Source of the DNA: Bordetella parapertussis
GTDB lineage: Bacteria; Pseudomonadota; Gammaproteobacteria; Burkholderiales; Burkholderiaceae_B
Assembly: GCA_945883615.1 (NCBI GenBank)
Contig: CAMCYB010000003.1
Location: 4,132 to 68,131, forward strand
Reading direction: 5' to 3'
DNA: 64,000 nucleotides
Below, one piece after another: positions 19,650 through 29,799 of the stretch. The notes under the pieces were generated by a model that was given only the letters and a program-made list of their open reading frames with translations, had not been told where the DNA came from and ran no database searches. The position numbers were made by a program, and so were the translations under genes. Each line of letters opens with the position of its first letter. Within the stretch, counting starts at the first letter, position 1.

Positions 19650-20252
19650 ATGAAGCAATTCTTCGGTAAACAGGCGTTTTTAAACGTTTCACATTCATCC
19701 TTAACAGCTATGGTTTTGGTTGTAACGTTGATTTCTATCACCGCATTGCCGCAGCCGGTTTGGGCGCAAGCGGCTAAAGCAACGACCCCACCTGTTGCCG
19801 CTGCCTCAACCAGCTTTACGTCAACTAAAGTTGGTTTTGTAAACACCCAGCGTATTTTGCGCGATTCATTACCTGCCATTGCAATTTTGAAAAAGATTGA
19901 TGATGAGTTCGTGAAGCGCAACGACGAATTACAAAAAAATATTAACGATTTGCGAATTAAAGTTCAAAAATTTGAAAAAGATGCCCCTGTTATGGCTGAA
20001 AGCGAGCGCTCTAGAAATCAACGTGAGCTTGGAAACCTTGACATTGAAGTGCAACGTAAGCAGCGCGAGTTACAAGAAGATTACAACCGTCGTCGTAATG
20101 AAGAGTTTGGCATGATTGTTGAAAAAGCAAACGAGGCGATTAAGCGTATTGCCGAAAAAGAAAATTTCGACCTGATTATTCAAGATGCTATAACTGTCAG
20201 CCCGCGTGTTGACATCACAGATCAAGTCATTGAAGCTCTGGCTAAAAAGTAA
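19650..20252 (+). CDS. skp: OmpH/Skp-family periplasmic chaperone
   Basis: Skp holds unfolded outer membrane proteins in the periplasm for BamA. The product (200 residues) has a signal peptide with a likely cut after PVWA near residue 39, then KVGFVNTQRILRDS and a long charged coiled coil (DELQKNINDLRIKVQKFEKD, ELQEDYNRRRNEEF) that forms the tentacles. Two ATGs are possible; 19650 has GAGAG just before it, 19638 has no ribosome binding site. It lies between bamA and lpxD as in most proteobacteria. Confidence 0.93.
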   Translation: MKQFFGKQAFLNVSHSSLTAMVLVVTLISITALPQPVWAQAAKATTPPVAAASTSFTSTKVGFVNTQRILRDSLPAIAILKKIDDEFVKRNDELQKNINDLRIKVQKFEKDAPVMAESERSRNQRELGNLDIEVQRKQRELQEDYNRRRNEEFGMIVEKANEAIKRIAEKENFDLIIQDAITVSPRVDITDQVIEALAKK

Positions 20253-20275
20253 TTTCCGTTTAAGGCCAATGATCT

Positions 20276-21403
20276 ATGCCTGTTTTAATTGACTCCTCTC
20301 AGGCCTTAACTGTTTCAGCTTTGTTGAACCAGATTCCTGAGAGTTCAAAATTAGTTCAAAAAATTGAGTTGGGTCAACGCTTTAATTCATTAAGCACTTT
20401 GCAAGGTATCGGTTCACTGTCTTCGGCTTCAAACCAAGAGCTTTCTTTTGTAGTGGGGCCGCAGTACTTAGAGGCGCTTTCTCAAACGTCTGCCTGCGTG
20501 GTCATTTTGACCGACGACGTTGCACGGTTGGTTGATGAAAAATATGGGCCGCGTGATTTTATTAAAGTCATCTGCCCACAACCCTATCTTTTGTATGCAC
20601 TATTAGCGCAATGGTTTGACCGTAATCGTCAACCCAAAGGGTCAGTCGGTGTGCATCATATGACAGTGGTTGATCAAACTGCACATATCGACCCAACCGC
20701 AACGGTAGACGCCTTTGTTACGATTCAAGCGCATGTCAAAATCGGTGCCGGTGTTCACATTCACTCAGGTTGCACCATTGCACACCATGTTGAGATTGGT
20801 GCTGACACCATTATTTACCCAAATGTTACGCTGTATGACTCGGTAAAAATGGGTCAACGTTGCATCATTCATAGCGGTGCTGTCATTGGGGCAGACGGTT
20901 TTGGTTTTGCACCTAACCCGCTTTTAGGTCAAGGTGCATGGGGCAAGATTGCACAATTAGGTAGTGTGCATATGGGTGACGACATTGAGGTCGGCGCCAA
21001 CACAACGATTGATCGTGGCGCGCTTGACAACACACTGATTGCAAATGGGGTGAAACTCGACAACCAAATTATGATTGCTCACAATTGTGTCATTGGTGAG
21101 CATACCGCCATGGCCGCATGCGTTGGGGTGGCTGGTTCAACTCAAATTGGCGCGCGCTGTACCATTGGGGGTGCCTCAATGTTGTCGGGTCATCTTAAAA
21201 TTGCTGATGATGTGCATATTTCAGGTGGTACGGCTGTAACAGCTAACGTGACTGAACCCGGTCGGTATACCGGTGTATTTCCGTTTGCACGTCACGATCA
21301 ATGGCAACGCAATGCTGCCGTAATTGGTCAATTAGCGCAACTTAGAAAGCGTTTAAGAGTGCTTGAAAGGGTTAGCTCTGCAACTCAATCCAGTAGCGAT
21401 TAA
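20276..21403 (+). CDS. lpxD: UDP-3-O-(3-hydroxyacyl)glucosamine N-acyltransferase
   Basis: LpxD adds the N-linked hydroxyacyl chain in lipid A synthesis. The N-terminal uridine-binding domain (about residues 1-120) is followed by many hexapeptide repeats of the left-handed beta-helix, including SGAVIGADGFGFAPN with the usual catalytic region and VKLDNQIMIAHNCVIGEHTA. The 375-residue length is normal for betaproteobacteria. It starts the lpxD-fabZ-lpxA-lpxB lipid A group. Confidence 0.96.
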   Translation: MPVLIDSSQALTVSALLNQIPESSKLVQKIELGQRFNSLSTLQGIGSLSSASNQELSFVVGPQYLEALSQTSACVVILTDDVARLVDEKYGPRDFIKVICPQPYLLYALLAQWFDRNRQPKGSVGVHHMTVVDQTAHIDPTATVDAFVTIQAHVKIGAGVHIHSGCTIAHHVEIGADTIIYPNVTLYDSVKMGQRCIIHSGAVIGADGFGFAPNPLLGQGAWGKIAQLGSVHMGDDIEVGANTTIDRGALDNTLIANGVKLDNQIMIAHNCVIGEHTAMAACVGVAGSTQIGARCTIGGASMLSGHLKIADDVHISGGTAVTANVTEPGRYTGVFPFARHDQWQRNAAVIGQLAQLRKRLRVLERVSSATQSSSD

Positions 21404-21446
21404 AATAAGACATGTTGGCGCATTTTAGTCGCCATTGGGAACGACC

Positions 21447-21893
21447 ATGCAACTTGATATTAAAGCGATCTTAGACCGCATTCCTCATCGCTACCCGATG
21501 CTTTTAATTGACCGCGTCATTGATATGGTGCCAGGCAAATCAATTCATGCCTTAAAAAATGTGTCAATTAATGAACCTTTTTTTAGTGGTCATTTTCCGC
21601 ATCACCCGGTCATGCCAGGCGTCTTGATTTTAGAGGCGATGGCCCAAGCAGCTGCGATTTTCTCTTTTGCTGACGAAACCGGTTTAAAACCAGAAAACGA
21701 AGAAATTTTGTACTATTTTGTTGGTATTGATGGTGCGCGCTTTAGAAAGCCTGTTTTGCCAGGTGATCAACTACATATTGAAGTGGTAGCCGACCGTTTG
21801 GGGCGGGCCATTTGCAAATATACGGGTGTGGCTAAAGTTGATGGTCAAGTCGTTGCTGAAGCCAAACTCATGTGTGCGATTCGCCCGATGTAA
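21447..21893 (+). CDS. fabZ: (3R)-hydroxyacyl-ACP dehydratase
   Basis: FabZ dehydrates 3-hydroxyacyl-ACP in fatty acid synthesis and competes with LpxA for hydroxyacyl-ACP, which explains its place between lpxD and lpx[14 protein letters not shown] starts the hot-dog fold; [20 protein letters not shown] contains the catalytic His and Glu. I chose the ATG at 21447, six bases after GGGA, over a TTG at 21435 (148 residues). Confidence 0.97.
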   Translation: MQLDIKAILDRIPHRYPMLLIDRVIDMVPGKSIHALKNVSINEPFFSGHFPHHPVMPGVLILEAMAQAAAIFSFADETGLKPENEEILYYFVGIDGARFRKPVLPGDQLHIEVVADRLGRAICKYTGVAKVDGQVVAEAKLMCAIRPM

Positions 21894-21895
21894 GC

Positions 21896-22693
21896 ATGAT
21901 GACAGCCAAGATTCATCCCACTGCCTTAGTTGATTCACATGCCATTTTGCACCCTACGGTTGAAATCGGTCCTTACTCAATTGTTGGTCCACACGTGTCA
22001 ATTGGTGAAGGCACAACCGTTGGCCCACATTGCGTAATTGACGGTCACACGTCTATTGGCGCACACAACACTTTTTATCGGTTTTGTTCTATCGGTGGCG
22101 CACCCCAAGACAAAAAATACGCGGGTGAGCCCACTCGGCTAGAAATCGGTGACCGAAATATGGTGCGTGAGTACGTGACCTTCAACACCGGCACCATACA
22201 AGATGTAGGTGTGACAAGGGTAGGGCACGACAACTGGGTCATGGCTTACGTTCATGTCGCACATGACTGTCAAATTGGTAGCCACACCATACTTGCCAAC
22301 GGCGTTCAAATGGGTGGTCATGTTCATGTGGGTGATTGGGCAATCGTGGGTGGCTTAGCGGCTGTGCATCAATTTGGCAAGATTGGCGCTCATGCCATGG
22401 TAGGTGGGCAAAGCGCATTACATATGGACGTTCCCCCATACGTAATGGGTGCCGGCAACCCTTGCGTGCCAGTAGGCGTTAATACTGAAGGGCTTAAACG
22501 ACGTGGTTTTAACCCCGAGTCAATAGCCGCACTGCGTGACGCTTATAAAATGTTGTATCGCCGAGGCCTTTCACTTGATGATGCAAAAATTCAGATTCGT
22601 GCTCGTCAAACTGAAGAGCCTGCAACAACTGAAGCCCTGCAAGTGTTACTTGAATTTCTTGAATCTAGTGCGCGGGGCATTATTCGAGCATGA
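21896..22693 (+). CDS. lpxA: UDP-N-acetylglucosamine O-acyltransferase
   Basis: LpxA makes the first acylation of UDP-GlcNAc in lipid A synthesis. The product (265 residues) is a left-handed beta-helix of hexapeptide repeats (KIHPTALVDSHAILHPTVEI) with the active-site region AYVHVAHDCQIGSHTILANG, including the catalytic His, and a C-terminal helical domain (NTEGLKRRGFNPESIAALRDAY). ATG codons at 21896 and 21899 are equally possible starts, 3-6 bases after fabZ. The stop overlaps lpxB as ATGA. Confidence 0.96.
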   Translation: MMTAKIHPTALVDSHAILHPTVEIGPYSIVGPHVSIGEGTTVGPHCVIDGHTSIGAHNTFYRFCSIGGAPQDKKYAGEPTRLEIGDRNMVREYVTFNTGTIQDVGVTRVGHDNWVMAYVHVAHDCQIGSHTILANGVQMGGHVHVGDWAIVGGLAAVHQFGKIGAHAMVGGQSALHMDVPPYVMGAGNPCVPVGVNTEGLKRRGFNPESIAALRDAYKMLYRRGLSLDDAKIQIRARQTEEPATTEALQVLLEFLESSARGIIRA

Positions 22694-23880
22694 CGCGTCG
22701 AATCGGGTTGGTCGCGGGCGAGCCTTCTGGTGACCTCATCGCAGCCCGTGTGCTGCAAGGCTTAAATGCACGTCTAAACGAAGATTTTGCTGCTGAAGGT
22801 ATTGGTGGGCCAGAACTGGCCAAACAAAAAATGAATATTTGGCATGAGATGCATGCCTTATCGGTGTTTGGTTATGTTGATGCATTAAAAAGTTTGCCTA
22901 AGTTATGGTCTATTTTTAATGATTTATGTCGACGTTGGCATCGCGATCCGCCTGATTTGTTTTTGGGGGTTGATGCCCCTGACTTTAATTTACGGCTTGA
23001 AAAACGCTTAAAAAAACAAGGTGTTCCCACTGTACATTTTGTCAGTCCGTCAATTTGGGCTTGGCGTTATGAGCGTATTCATACGATTAAAGCTTCTGTT
23101 GATTTGATGTTGACCGTATTTCCCTTCGAGCAAGCCATCTATGAAAAAGAGGGTATTCCGGTTAAATATGTCGGGCACCCCTTAGCCGACGTGATACCGA
23201 TGCAACCTGATCAAGCCGCTGCCCGCGCGCAGCTGAATATTGATGAGCATGCAGAAGTCTTGGCTATTTTGCCCGGTAGCCGGGCATCTGAAATTAAATG
23301 GATGGCACCGCTTTTTCTTCAAACTGCGCAACGTCTAGTTCAACAAAACCCCAACTTGATTTGTTTGGTACCTATGGTCAACGCACAACGTTACCAAGAG
23401 TTTATGGCTATATTGGCACAATACCCTATACCCGGTATGCAAGTTTTAAGGCAAACCGAAAGTGGGGTGCAGCATGCTAACCCGTTGTCATGGTCAGTGC
23501 TTCAAGCTTGTGACCGTGCGTTGGTCACCAGTGGTACGGCAACGCTAGAGGCGGCATTGTTTAAGCGACCTATGGTGATCAGTTACGTGCTCTCACCCTG
23601 GATGCGTCGATTAATGGCTTGGAAGTCTGGTCAAGCCAAACCTTATTTACCTTGGGTCGGTTTGCCAAATGTATTGGCTAATGAATCATTGGTTCCAGAG
23701 TTATTGCAAGATGATGCCACGCCTGACGCCTTATTTGACGCCATGAATGCTTTGACGAAAGACCCAGTAAGGTGTCAATATATTGTTGAAAAATTCATGG
23801 CTATGCATGAAACACTGCGTTGCGATACGCCATCGCGTGTGGCTGAGGCCATTGCTGGGTTATTCAATGACAAACGTTAA
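22690..23880 (+). CDS. lpxB: Lipid-A-disaccharide synthase
   Basis: LpxB (GT19) joins UDP-diacylglucosamine and lipid X into the lipid A disaccharide at the inner membrane. The 396-residue protein shows [17 protein letters not shown] at the N-terminus, [24 protein letters not shown] and the sugar-nucleotide-binding region [21 protein letters not shown]. It overlaps lpxA by 4 bases and rnhB by 14, so translation of the three is likely coupled. Confidence 0.97.
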   Translation: MTRRIGLVAGEPSGDLIAARVLQGLNARLNEDFAAEGIGGPELAKQKMNIWHEMHALSVFGYVDALKSLPKLWSIFNDLCRRWHRDPPDLFLGVDAPDFNLRLEKRLKKQGVPTVHFVSPSIWAWRYERIHTIKASVDLMLTVFPFEQAIYEKEGIPVKYVGHPLADVIPMQPDQAAARAQLNIDEHAEVLAILPGSRASEIKWMAPLFLQTAQRLVQQNPNLICLVPMVNAQRYQEFMAILAQYPIPGMQVLRQTESGVQHANPLSWSVLQACDRALVTSGTATLEAALFKRPMVISYVLSPWMRRLMAWKSGQAKPYLPWVGLPNVLANESLVPELLQDDATPDALFDAMNALTKDPVRCQYIVEKFMAMHETLRCDTPSRVAEAIAGLFNDKR

Positions 23881-24466
23881 CGATAGGGCCATTATTTACA
23901 TCGCTGGCGTTGATGAGGCGGGTCGGGGCCCTTTGGCAGGTGATGTGTTTGCTGCTGCCGTGGTATTGTCGCCCGATCACCCAATTGAAGGGCTGGCTGA
24001 TTCAAAAAAGCTCAGTGAAAAAAAACGTGATTTTTTAGCGCCGTTGATCAAAGCGCGCGCGACGGCTTGGGCGATTGCTTCAGCGAGTGTGGCTGAAATA
24101 GATGAAATTAACATCTTGCAAGCCACACTTTTAGCCATGAAGCGTGCGGTTGAACAGTTGGGTGTACACCCGACAGAGGTTTTAATTGATGGTAACCGTG
24201 CCCCGCATTTGACCTTTCCAACGCGAACCATTATTGGTGGTGATGCCACGGTAGCAGAAATTTCAGCTGCGTCAATATTAGCTAAGACAGCCCGTGATGC
24301 AAGTTTAATGGCGCTGCATGCCCTGTACCCTCAATACGCCTTTGATCGACATAAAGGCTATGGTACGGCCTTGCACATGGCCAAACTTAAAGAGTGGGGG
24401 CCATGCCCCGCGCATCGTCGCAGCTTTGCTCCGGTGCGGGCTTTTTACATTAACGCTAGCCTATGA
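23867..24466 (+). CDS. rnhB: Ribonuclease HII
   Basis: RNase HII nicks RNA in RNA-DNA hybrids and starts ribonucleotide excision repair. The product (199 residues) has the catalytic motif [15 protein letters not shown] near its start, LIDGNRAP, and SILAKTARD with later catalytic acid in FDRHKGYGT. The open frame extends further upstream within lpxB, but the ATG at 23867 gives the family N-terminus. It overlaps trmH as ATGA. Confidence 0.96.
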   Translation: MTNVNDRAIIYIAGVDEAGRGPLAGDVFAAAVVLSPDHPIEGLADSKKLSEKKRDFLAPLIKARATAWAIASASVAEIDEINILQATLLAMKRAVEQLGVHPTEVLIDGNRAPHLTFPTRTIIGGDATVAEISAASILAKTARDASLMALHALYPQYAFDRHKGYGTALHMAKLKEWGPCPAHRRSFAPVRAFYINASL

Positions 24467-25311
24467 AAGAGATCAGTTCACGTTCAAACCCGTTATGGCG
24501 CGACTGGATGCATCAGCGTTCTGTCGCGGGTCGACCTGGCCATTTGATATGGTTAGAGGGTGAGCATTTATGTCGTGCTTGGTTAGCTCAGCGGGGGCAG
24601 CCTCTCTGGGCTATTTTTGACCAATCAAAAATTGATTTGCCGCATGTTTCGAAGTTTTATCAACAGATTGACCCCGCGCGTCAAGTCTCCCTGTCAAGTG
24701 CGCTATTTGAGCAACTCGTCACCGTTAAAACAGCGCAAGGTATCTTGTTTTTAGTCGAGCATGCCATAACGCTTAAGTCGCCCTCGCATGTTGTGTCAAA
24801 CAATGAGACTCAGAGTTATGTATTTGTGCCAGGCTCACTTGAATTTGACAGAGCCGTTATGCTTGATTCAATTCAAGACCCAGGTAATTTGGGCACTATT
24901 TTGCGTTTAAGTGCAGCCTTTGGTGTGAGCCACGTCTTCTTAGGGCTAGGTTGTGCCGCTGTGTGGTCACCTAAGGTACTCAGAAGCGCGCAAGGTGCAC
25001 ATTTTGCATTGACTCTGATTGAAGTTGATGATTTGGTGCAGTGGTTAAACGCTTATCGAAATGCTGTGACCGATGCTGCGATAGTTTTAGCCACTGCAGT
25101 GGTCGATGCCCAATCTTTAGGTTCTGTTAGGCTAGTGCAACGGTCGATATGGTTGTTTGGCCATGAAGGTCAGGGCGTGAGCCCACAATTACTAAAAATG
25201 GCTGACGTTAAAGTTAATATTGCACATGATCAAACGGTGGTTGATTCTCTCAATGTTGCCAGTGCAGCGGCTATTTGTTTGTATGAGCAAAGCCGACAAA
25301 ACACGCTTTAA
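24463..25311 (+). CDS. TrmH/SpoU-family RNA 2'-O-ribose methyltransferase
   Basis: SpoU enzymes methylate ribose 2'-OH in tRNA or rRNA with S-adenosylmethionine bound in a trefoil knot. The 282-residue protein has all three C-terminal motifs: [36 protein letters not shown] and [16 protein letters not shown]. The first 110 residues are a less conserved substrate-binding region. The RNA target is not evident; RlmB- or TrmH-like are both possible. It ends the rpsB-to-trmH run and shares a TTAA stop with the convergent ppsR gene. Confidence 0.9.
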   Translation: MKEISSRSNPLWRDWMHQRSVAGRPGHLIWLEGEHLCRAWLAQRGQPLWAIFDQSKIDLPHVSKFYQQIDPARQVSLSSALFEQLVTVKTAQGILFLVEHAITLKSPSHVVSNNETQSYVFVPGSLEFDRAVMLDSIQDPGNLGTILRLSAAFGVSHVFLGLGCAAVWSPKVLRSAQGAHFALTLIEVDDLVQWLNAYRNAVTDAAIVLATAVVDAQSLGSVRLVQRSIWLFGHEGQGVSPQLLKMADVKVNIAHDQTVVDSLNVASAAAICLYEQSRQNTL

Positions 25312-26144
25312 TATGCCTTATAGGTATCTAGTTTGACCTCTTGCAAGACTGTGGTTGAAATTTCTTCAATTGATTTGCTTGTGGTTGACAGCCAAGGTAT
25401 GCCTTCTAAGCGCATCATACGTTCACCTTCGGCCACCTCATGGCGACATTGCGCAAGCGATGAGTACGTACTGTCGGGTCGTCTTTCATTTCGCACTTCA
25501 GACAGACGTTCAGGCTGAATAGTCAAGCCAAACAAACGGTTACGATACTGTTTTAAAGTTTTAGGTAAGCTTCCCCGATCAAAGTCTTCTGGAATGAGCG
25601 GAAAATTAGCTGCTTTTACCCCATATTGCATGGCCAAATACAAGCTTGTGGGTGTTTTTCCACATCGTGAAACCCCAATAAGTATGACGTCTGCTTGAGC
25701 CAAACCGTTAATAAACTGACCATCATCATGGGCTAAACTATAGTTGATGGCATCTATTCGGTTTCTGTATTGTGCTGAAGACGCTGCTTTATGTGACTTG
25801 CCAATTGAGTGGCTCGATTTCAAACCTAAAGCCTGCTCTATAGGTTCAACAAAACCTGAAAAAAGGTCTAAAAACAGTGCGTTAGCGGCTTTTATTCGTG
25901 TTGAAACTAAGGGGTTTACTAGTGTCGTGAACGCAATCGGTTTGACGCCATGTTTCTGTGCGACTTGGTTCATTCGTGTTACGACTGCATCAGCTTTTTC
26001 TAAGCTGTCAATAAATGGCTCGCGTATTTGATGAAATTTAACACTTTCAAATTGCGATAAAACCGAATGACTAAAGGTTTCAGCCGTTATGCCTGTACCG
26101 TCAGAAATGATAAATACAGTGCGCTCAATTGCCGGGCTAGACAT
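25308..26144 (-). CDS. ppsR: PEP synthase regulatory protein (kinase/pyrophosphorylase)
   Basis: PpsR (formerly DUF299) inactivates PEP synthase by ADP-dependent phosphorylation of a Thr and reactivates it with inorganic phosphate. The 278-residue protein opens with TVFIISDGTGITAETFSHSVL and carries the P-loop-like GVSRCGKTPTSLYLA near residue 160, both diagnostic. It is divergent from ppsA, its expected target, across 300 bases, which supports the assignment. Confidence 0.95.
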   Translation of the reverse strand: MSSPAIERTVFIISDGTGITAETFSHSVLSQFESVKFHQIREPFIDSLEKADAVVTRMNQVAQKHGVKPIAFTTLVNPLVSTRIKAANALFLDLFSGFVEPIEQALGLKSSHSIGKSHKAASSAQYRNRIDAINYSLAHDDGQFINGLAQADVILIGVSRCGKTPTSLYLAMQYGVKAANFPLIPEDFDRGSLPKTLKQYRNRLFGLTIQPERLSEVRNERRPDSTYSSLAQCRHEVAEGERMMRLEGIPWLSTTSKSIEEISTTVLQEVKLDTYKAY

Positions 26145-26444
26145 AAGTAAAAATCCGTAAAAAAATGATTGTTGGGTAGTACAATGCGATGCACCAATCT
26201 TATATAAGAGTTAAGCTCACTTTTTTTATAAGATTTAAATTGTAATAATTTAGATTTTTAACACGACTCATGATTTCTCGTTCAATTCACTTTTTTCAGG
26301 CGCTTTAAGGTAATTAAAGACATTTTTAAGTGGTTCAAAACACCTCAAGGTACCTCAAGACATCTTAAGGCCAGTTCGGTTAGTACAACATAAATACGGT
26401 TTATTAACCAAACTCGCTTTCCATTTATTGTAAAAGGTGACTTC
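26145..26444. other. ppsR/ppsA divergent intergenic region
   Basis: This 300-base AT-rich gap should hold promoters for both genes. The clearest structure is the 10-bp periodic repeat at 26301-26370. Past it, GGTTTATTAACC (26399-26410) is a short GGTT/AACC dyad close to the ppsA start. I see no convincing -35/-10 pair. Confidence 0.6.
26301..26370 (+). repeat. Seven degenerate 10-bp repeats upstream of ppsA
   Basis: The 70 bases split into seven decamers in register: cgctttaagg, taattaaaga, catttttaag, tggttcaaaa, cacctcaagg, tacctcaaga, catcttaagg. Most end in AAGG or AAGA after a T/C-rich half, so a TnAAG core recurs once per helical turn. The array ends 75 bases before the ppsA ATG. Confidence 0.7.
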
Positions 26445-28811
26445 ATGTCGTACGTTGTTTCATTTGAACATCTCCGTAATACCGATGTTGACTCAGTTGG
26501 GGGTAAAAACGCTTCATTAGGGGAAATGATTAGCCAATTGGCAGATGCAGGTGTGCGAGTGCCGGGTGGTTTTGCAACCACAGCCCAAGCGTTCCGTGAT
26601 TTCTTATCGGGCACCGGTCTAGACAAAAAAATTGCTGATCGTCTCACGACGCTTGATTCTGAAGATGTGCGGGCGCTCGCAGAAGCGGGTTCGCAAATTC
26701 GTCAATGGTTAGTCGAAACGCCGCTACCTCAACAGCTTGATCTTGATATTCGCGCGGCCTTTGCCCTACTTGACGCTGATGGCAAAGGTTCATTTGCGGT
26801 ACGTTCATCAGCCACTGCTGAAGATTTGCCCGATGCCTCTTTTGCTGGCCAACAAGAAACATTCTTAAATGTTGTCGGCATTGACGACGTCATTGACAAA
26901 ATTCGTCACGTGTTCGCATCGTTATATAACGATCGTGCTATTTCATACCGGGTGCACAAAGGCTTTGCCCATGCTGATGTCGCGCTGTCTGCAGGCATAC
27001 AGCGCATGGTGCGGTCAGATATGGGTAGCGCGGGTGTCATGTTCACCATCGACACTGAATCTGGTTTTAAAGATGTTGTGTTCATCACTTCTTCATACGG
27101 TTTGGGTGAAACGGTGGTGCAGGGTGCCGTTAACCCTGATGAATACTACGTTTTTAAACCAACCTTGGCAAAAGGTCTTTACCCCATTATTAGTCGTCGT
27201 ATTGGCTCAAAAATGCTCAAAATGGAATTTGATGCCAAACGTGAGAGTGGCCATGCTGTGCGCACAATTGATGTGCCTTCCTCTGAACGCAACCGCTACT
27301 CGCTTAGCGATGCAGATGTTATTGAATTGGCGCGTTACGCGGTCATTATTGAAAACCATTACCAACGCCCAATGGATATCGAATGGGGTCGCGACGGTAT
27401 CGACGGCAAAATTTATATTTTGCAAGCTCGTCCAGAAACAGTTAAATCGCAACAGGCAGCAAGTGATGTTCAGCATCGTTATCGCTTAAAAGCCACCGGT
27501 CAAATTTTGTTCACGGGCCGAGCGATTGGTCAAAAAATTGGTTCGGGTGCAGTGCGTGTCATTACTGATTTATCTGAAATGGGCCAAGTACAAGCGGGTG
27601 ATATATTGGTTACTGACATGACAGACCCCAACTGGGAACCCGTCATGAAACGTGCGGCAGCCATTGTGACCAACCGGGGTGGGCGTACTTGCCATGCTGC
27701 CATTATTGCTCGAGAACTTGGCATTCCAGCTGTCGTCGGGTGCGGTGACGCCACAGAACGACTTAAAAATGGCCAACAAGTCACCGTGTCGTGTGCCGAA
27801 GGTGATGAGGGTCGCATTTATGACGGCTTAATTGAAACTGAAGTTGAAGAAGTTCGCCGCGGTGAAATGCCCGCAATTGATTTAAAAATTATGATGAACG
27901 TGGGTAACCCTCAATTAGCCTTTGATTTTTCTCAAATACCGAATGAAGGTGTTGGCTTAGCACGTTTGGAATTCATTATTAATAACAACATTGGCATTCA
28001 CCCCAAGGCAGTGCTTGACTACCCCAATGTTGATGCTGAACTAAAGCTTGCTGTTGAGTCTGCCGCGCGGGGTCATGCGAGCCCACGGTCATTTTTCGTT
28101 GATAAACTCGCTGATGGTATGGCCACTATTTCAGCTGCGTTTTGGCCTAAAACAGTTATTGCTCGCTTGTCTGATTTCAAGTCAAACGAATACCGCAAGT
28201 TAGTGGGTGGTTCACGTTACGAACCCGATGAAGAAAACCCCATGTTGGGTTTTCGTGGGGCCTCACGCTATATTTCCGCCGACTTTGCTGAATGCTTCAA
28301 AATGGAATGCGAAGCGATTTGTAAAGTTCGCAACGATATGGGGCTCACCAACATGGAAATTATGGTGCCTTTTGTGCGTACGGTTAAACAAGCTAAACAA
28401 GTGATTGATTTGTTGGCGGCTCATGGTTTGGCTCGGGGCCAAAATGGTTTACGCATCATCATGATGTGCGAGTTACCCACTAATGCAATTTTAGCTGAGC
28501 AGTTTCTAGAGTATTTTGACGGGTTTTCGATTGGTTCAAATGACATGACACAGCTTACGCTTGGGCTTGATCGTGACTCAGGCATGGAACTCTTGGCAGC
28601 TGACTTTGATGAAAGAGATGAGTCAATTAAATTCTTGTTAAGCCGTGCTATTAAGGCTTGCCTGAAGGCGGGTAAGTATGTGGGTATTTGCGGTCAAGGC
28701 CCGAGTGATCATGCCGACTTTGCCCAGTGGTTACGTGACGAAGGTATTGAGTCAATTTCGTTAAACCCCGATACGGTGGTTGATACTTGGAAGAAGCTTG
28801 CTGCAGGTTAA
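26445..28811 (+). CDS. ppsA: Phosphoenolpyruvate synthase
   Basis: PpsA converts pyruvate and ATP to PEP, AMP and phosphate for gluconeogenesis. The 788-residue protein has the N-terminal ATP-grasp domain ([33 protein letters not shown]), the swivelling domain with catalytic His417 in [15 protein letters not shown], and the C-terminal PEP/pyruvate barrel with Cys749 in [10 protein letters not shown]. The motif around His417 is the target region for PpsR. AAAGGTGAC precedes the ATG. It is monocistronic, with a terminator overlapping the end of smpB. Confidence 0.97.
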   Translation: MSYVVSFEHLRNTDVDSVGGKNASLGEMISQLADAGVRVPGGFATTAQAFRDFLSGTGLDKKIADRLTTLDSEDVRALAEAGSQIRQWLVETPLPQQLDLDIRAAFALLDADGKGSFAVRSSATAEDLPDASFAGQQETFLNVVGIDDVIDKIRHVFASLYNDRAISYRVHKGFAHADVALSAGIQRMVRSDMGSAGVMFTIDTESGFKDVVFITSSYGLGETVVQGAVNPDEYYVFKPTLAKGLYPIISRRIGSKMLKMEFDAKRESGHAVRTIDVPSSERNRYSLSDADVIELARYAVIIENHYQRPMDIEWGRDGIDGKIYILQARPETVKSQQAASDVQHRYRLKATGQILFTGRAIGQKIGSGAVRVITDLSEMGQVQAGDILVTDMTDPNWEPVMKRAAAIVTNRGGRTCHAAIIARELGIPAVVGCGDATERLKNGQQVTVSCAEGDEGRIYDGLIETEVEEVRRGEMPAIDLKIMMNVGNPQLAFDFSQIPNEGVGLARLEFIINNNIGIHPKAVLDYPNVDAELKLAVESAARGHASPRSFFVDKLADGMATISAAFWPKTVIARLSDFKSNEYRKLVGGSRYEPDEENPMLGFRGASRYISADFAECFKMECEAICKVRNDMGLTNMEIMVPFVRTVKQAKQVIDLLAAHGLARGQNGLRIIMMCELPTNAILAEQFLEYFDGFSIGSNDMTQLTLGLDRDSGMELLAADFDERDESIKFLLSRAIKACLKAGKYVGICGQGPSDHADFAQWLRDEGIESISLNPDTVVDTWKKLAAG

Positions 28812-28828
28812 ACGTAACAGACTCAATA

Positions 28829-28865
28829 CGGCACCCTAAGATAAATTCTTAGTGGTGTCGTTTTT
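28829..28865 (+). terminator. Terminator of ppsA, overlapping the smpB 3' end
   Basis: CGGCACC plus CTAAGA pairs with TCTTAG plus GGTGTCG (13 pairs, one G-T, one bulged T, 5-base loop), followed by five T. It starts 18 bases past the ppsA stop; its right arm and T tract lie inside the last smpB codons on the opposite strand. Confidence 0.75.
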
Positions 28866-29297
28866 CATGATGCGTTGATGTTCACGTACCCAGTCTTTTT
28901 CTTGCTCTGCATCACGTTTGTCGTGCAACTTTTTACCCTTACCCAAGGCAAAATCTAATTTGATGCGACCATTTTTATAATGAAGATTCAGGGGCACTAG
29001 GGCAAAACCCCGTTGCTCGACTTTACCAATGAGCTTGCTAATTTCTTCGGCTTTAAGCAAAAGCTTACGGGTACGGGTGGCGTCAGGCACCACGTGGGTT
29101 GACACAGTTGGAAGGGGGCTAATGTGCATGCCCAGTAGCCATAGGGCACCGTCTATGACAATGACATAGCTTTCTTTTAACTGGGCACGACCCTCGCGAA
29201 TGGCTTTGACTTCCCACCCAAGTAAAACAAGGCCGGCCTCGTAGCGATCTTCAATAAGATAGTCGTGGAAGGCCTTACGGTTTTCAATAATTCTCAT
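28836..29297 (-). CDS. smpB: SsrA-binding protein SmpB
   Basis: SmpB binds tmRNA and brings it to stalled ribosomes for trans-translation. The product (153 residues from the ATG at 29297) opens [21 protein letters not shown], contains [21 protein letters not shown] and [15 protein letters not shown] tail [21 protein letters not shown] two codons upstream (29303) is an alternative start. It is divergent from ratA, an arrangement conserved in proteobacteria. No ssrA gene is visible in the window. Confidence 0.96.
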   Translation of the reverse strand: MRIIENRKAFHDYLIEDRYEAGLVLLGWEVKAIREGRAQLKESYVIVIDGALWLLGMHISPLPTVSTHVVPDATRTRKLLLKAEEISKLIGKVEQRGFALVPLNLHYKNGRIKLDFALGKGKKLHDKRDAEQEKDWVREHQRIMKNDTTKNLS

Positions 29298-29364
29298 AAT
29301 CAATGTGCTGCGCAGGTTAAAACGTTAAACTAATAACCACCATTTTACCGACTTGCTCAAACCT

Positions 29365-29799
29365 ATGCATGTAATCGAACGAACAGTACTCGTACCCTAT
29401 AGCGCCAAGCAGATGTTTGACTTGGTTGCAGATGTTGAAAAATACCCTGAATTCATGCCCTGGTGTGGGGGTAGTTCGGTGTCACAAAGTGACGAACACG
29501 GTATGCAGGCTTCTGTCACCATTTCTTTGGCAGGTGTTAATCAAACCTTCACGACCAAAAATATTCATTATTACCCTCATTCCATTGAATTGACATTAAT
29601 TGATGGCCCTTTTTCAGATTTGGTCGGCCATTGGCTGTTTGTACCCATTACTGATGAGGCGTGCCGGGTTGTGTTTAATTTAAATTACGAATTTTCAAGT
29701 GGTGCCCTGCAAATGGTTGTTGGGCCTATTTTTAATCGTATTGCCACCAGTTTTATCGACTCGTTTACGCAACGTGCTGAGGATTGCTATGGTGGTTGA
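29365..29799 (+). CDS. ratA: RatA/COQ10-family START-domain protein
   Basis: The product (144 residues from the ATG at 29365) is a single START-like lipid-binding domain: VIERTVLVPYSAKQMFDLVADV, YPEFMPWCGG and the C-terminal helix TSFIDSFTQRAEDCYG. Relatives bind ubiquinone (COQ10) and support respiration; RatA of Escherichia coli was also reported to block ribosome subunit joining. A TTG at 29353 is a weaker start. It is divergent from smpB and overlaps the next gene by 11 bases. Confidence 0.88.
   Translation: MHVIERTVLVPYSAKQMFDLVADVEKYPEFMPWCGGSSVSQSDEHGMQASVTISLAGVNQTFTTKNIHYYPHSIELTLIDGPFSDLVGHWLFVPITDEACRVVFNLNYEFSSGALQMVVGPIFNRIATSFIDSFTQRAEDCYGG

Noticed and set aside
21417-21433. 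GGCG/CGCC mini-hairpin before fabZ
   Set aside because: Only four base pairs with a nine-base loop and no T run; too weak to call.
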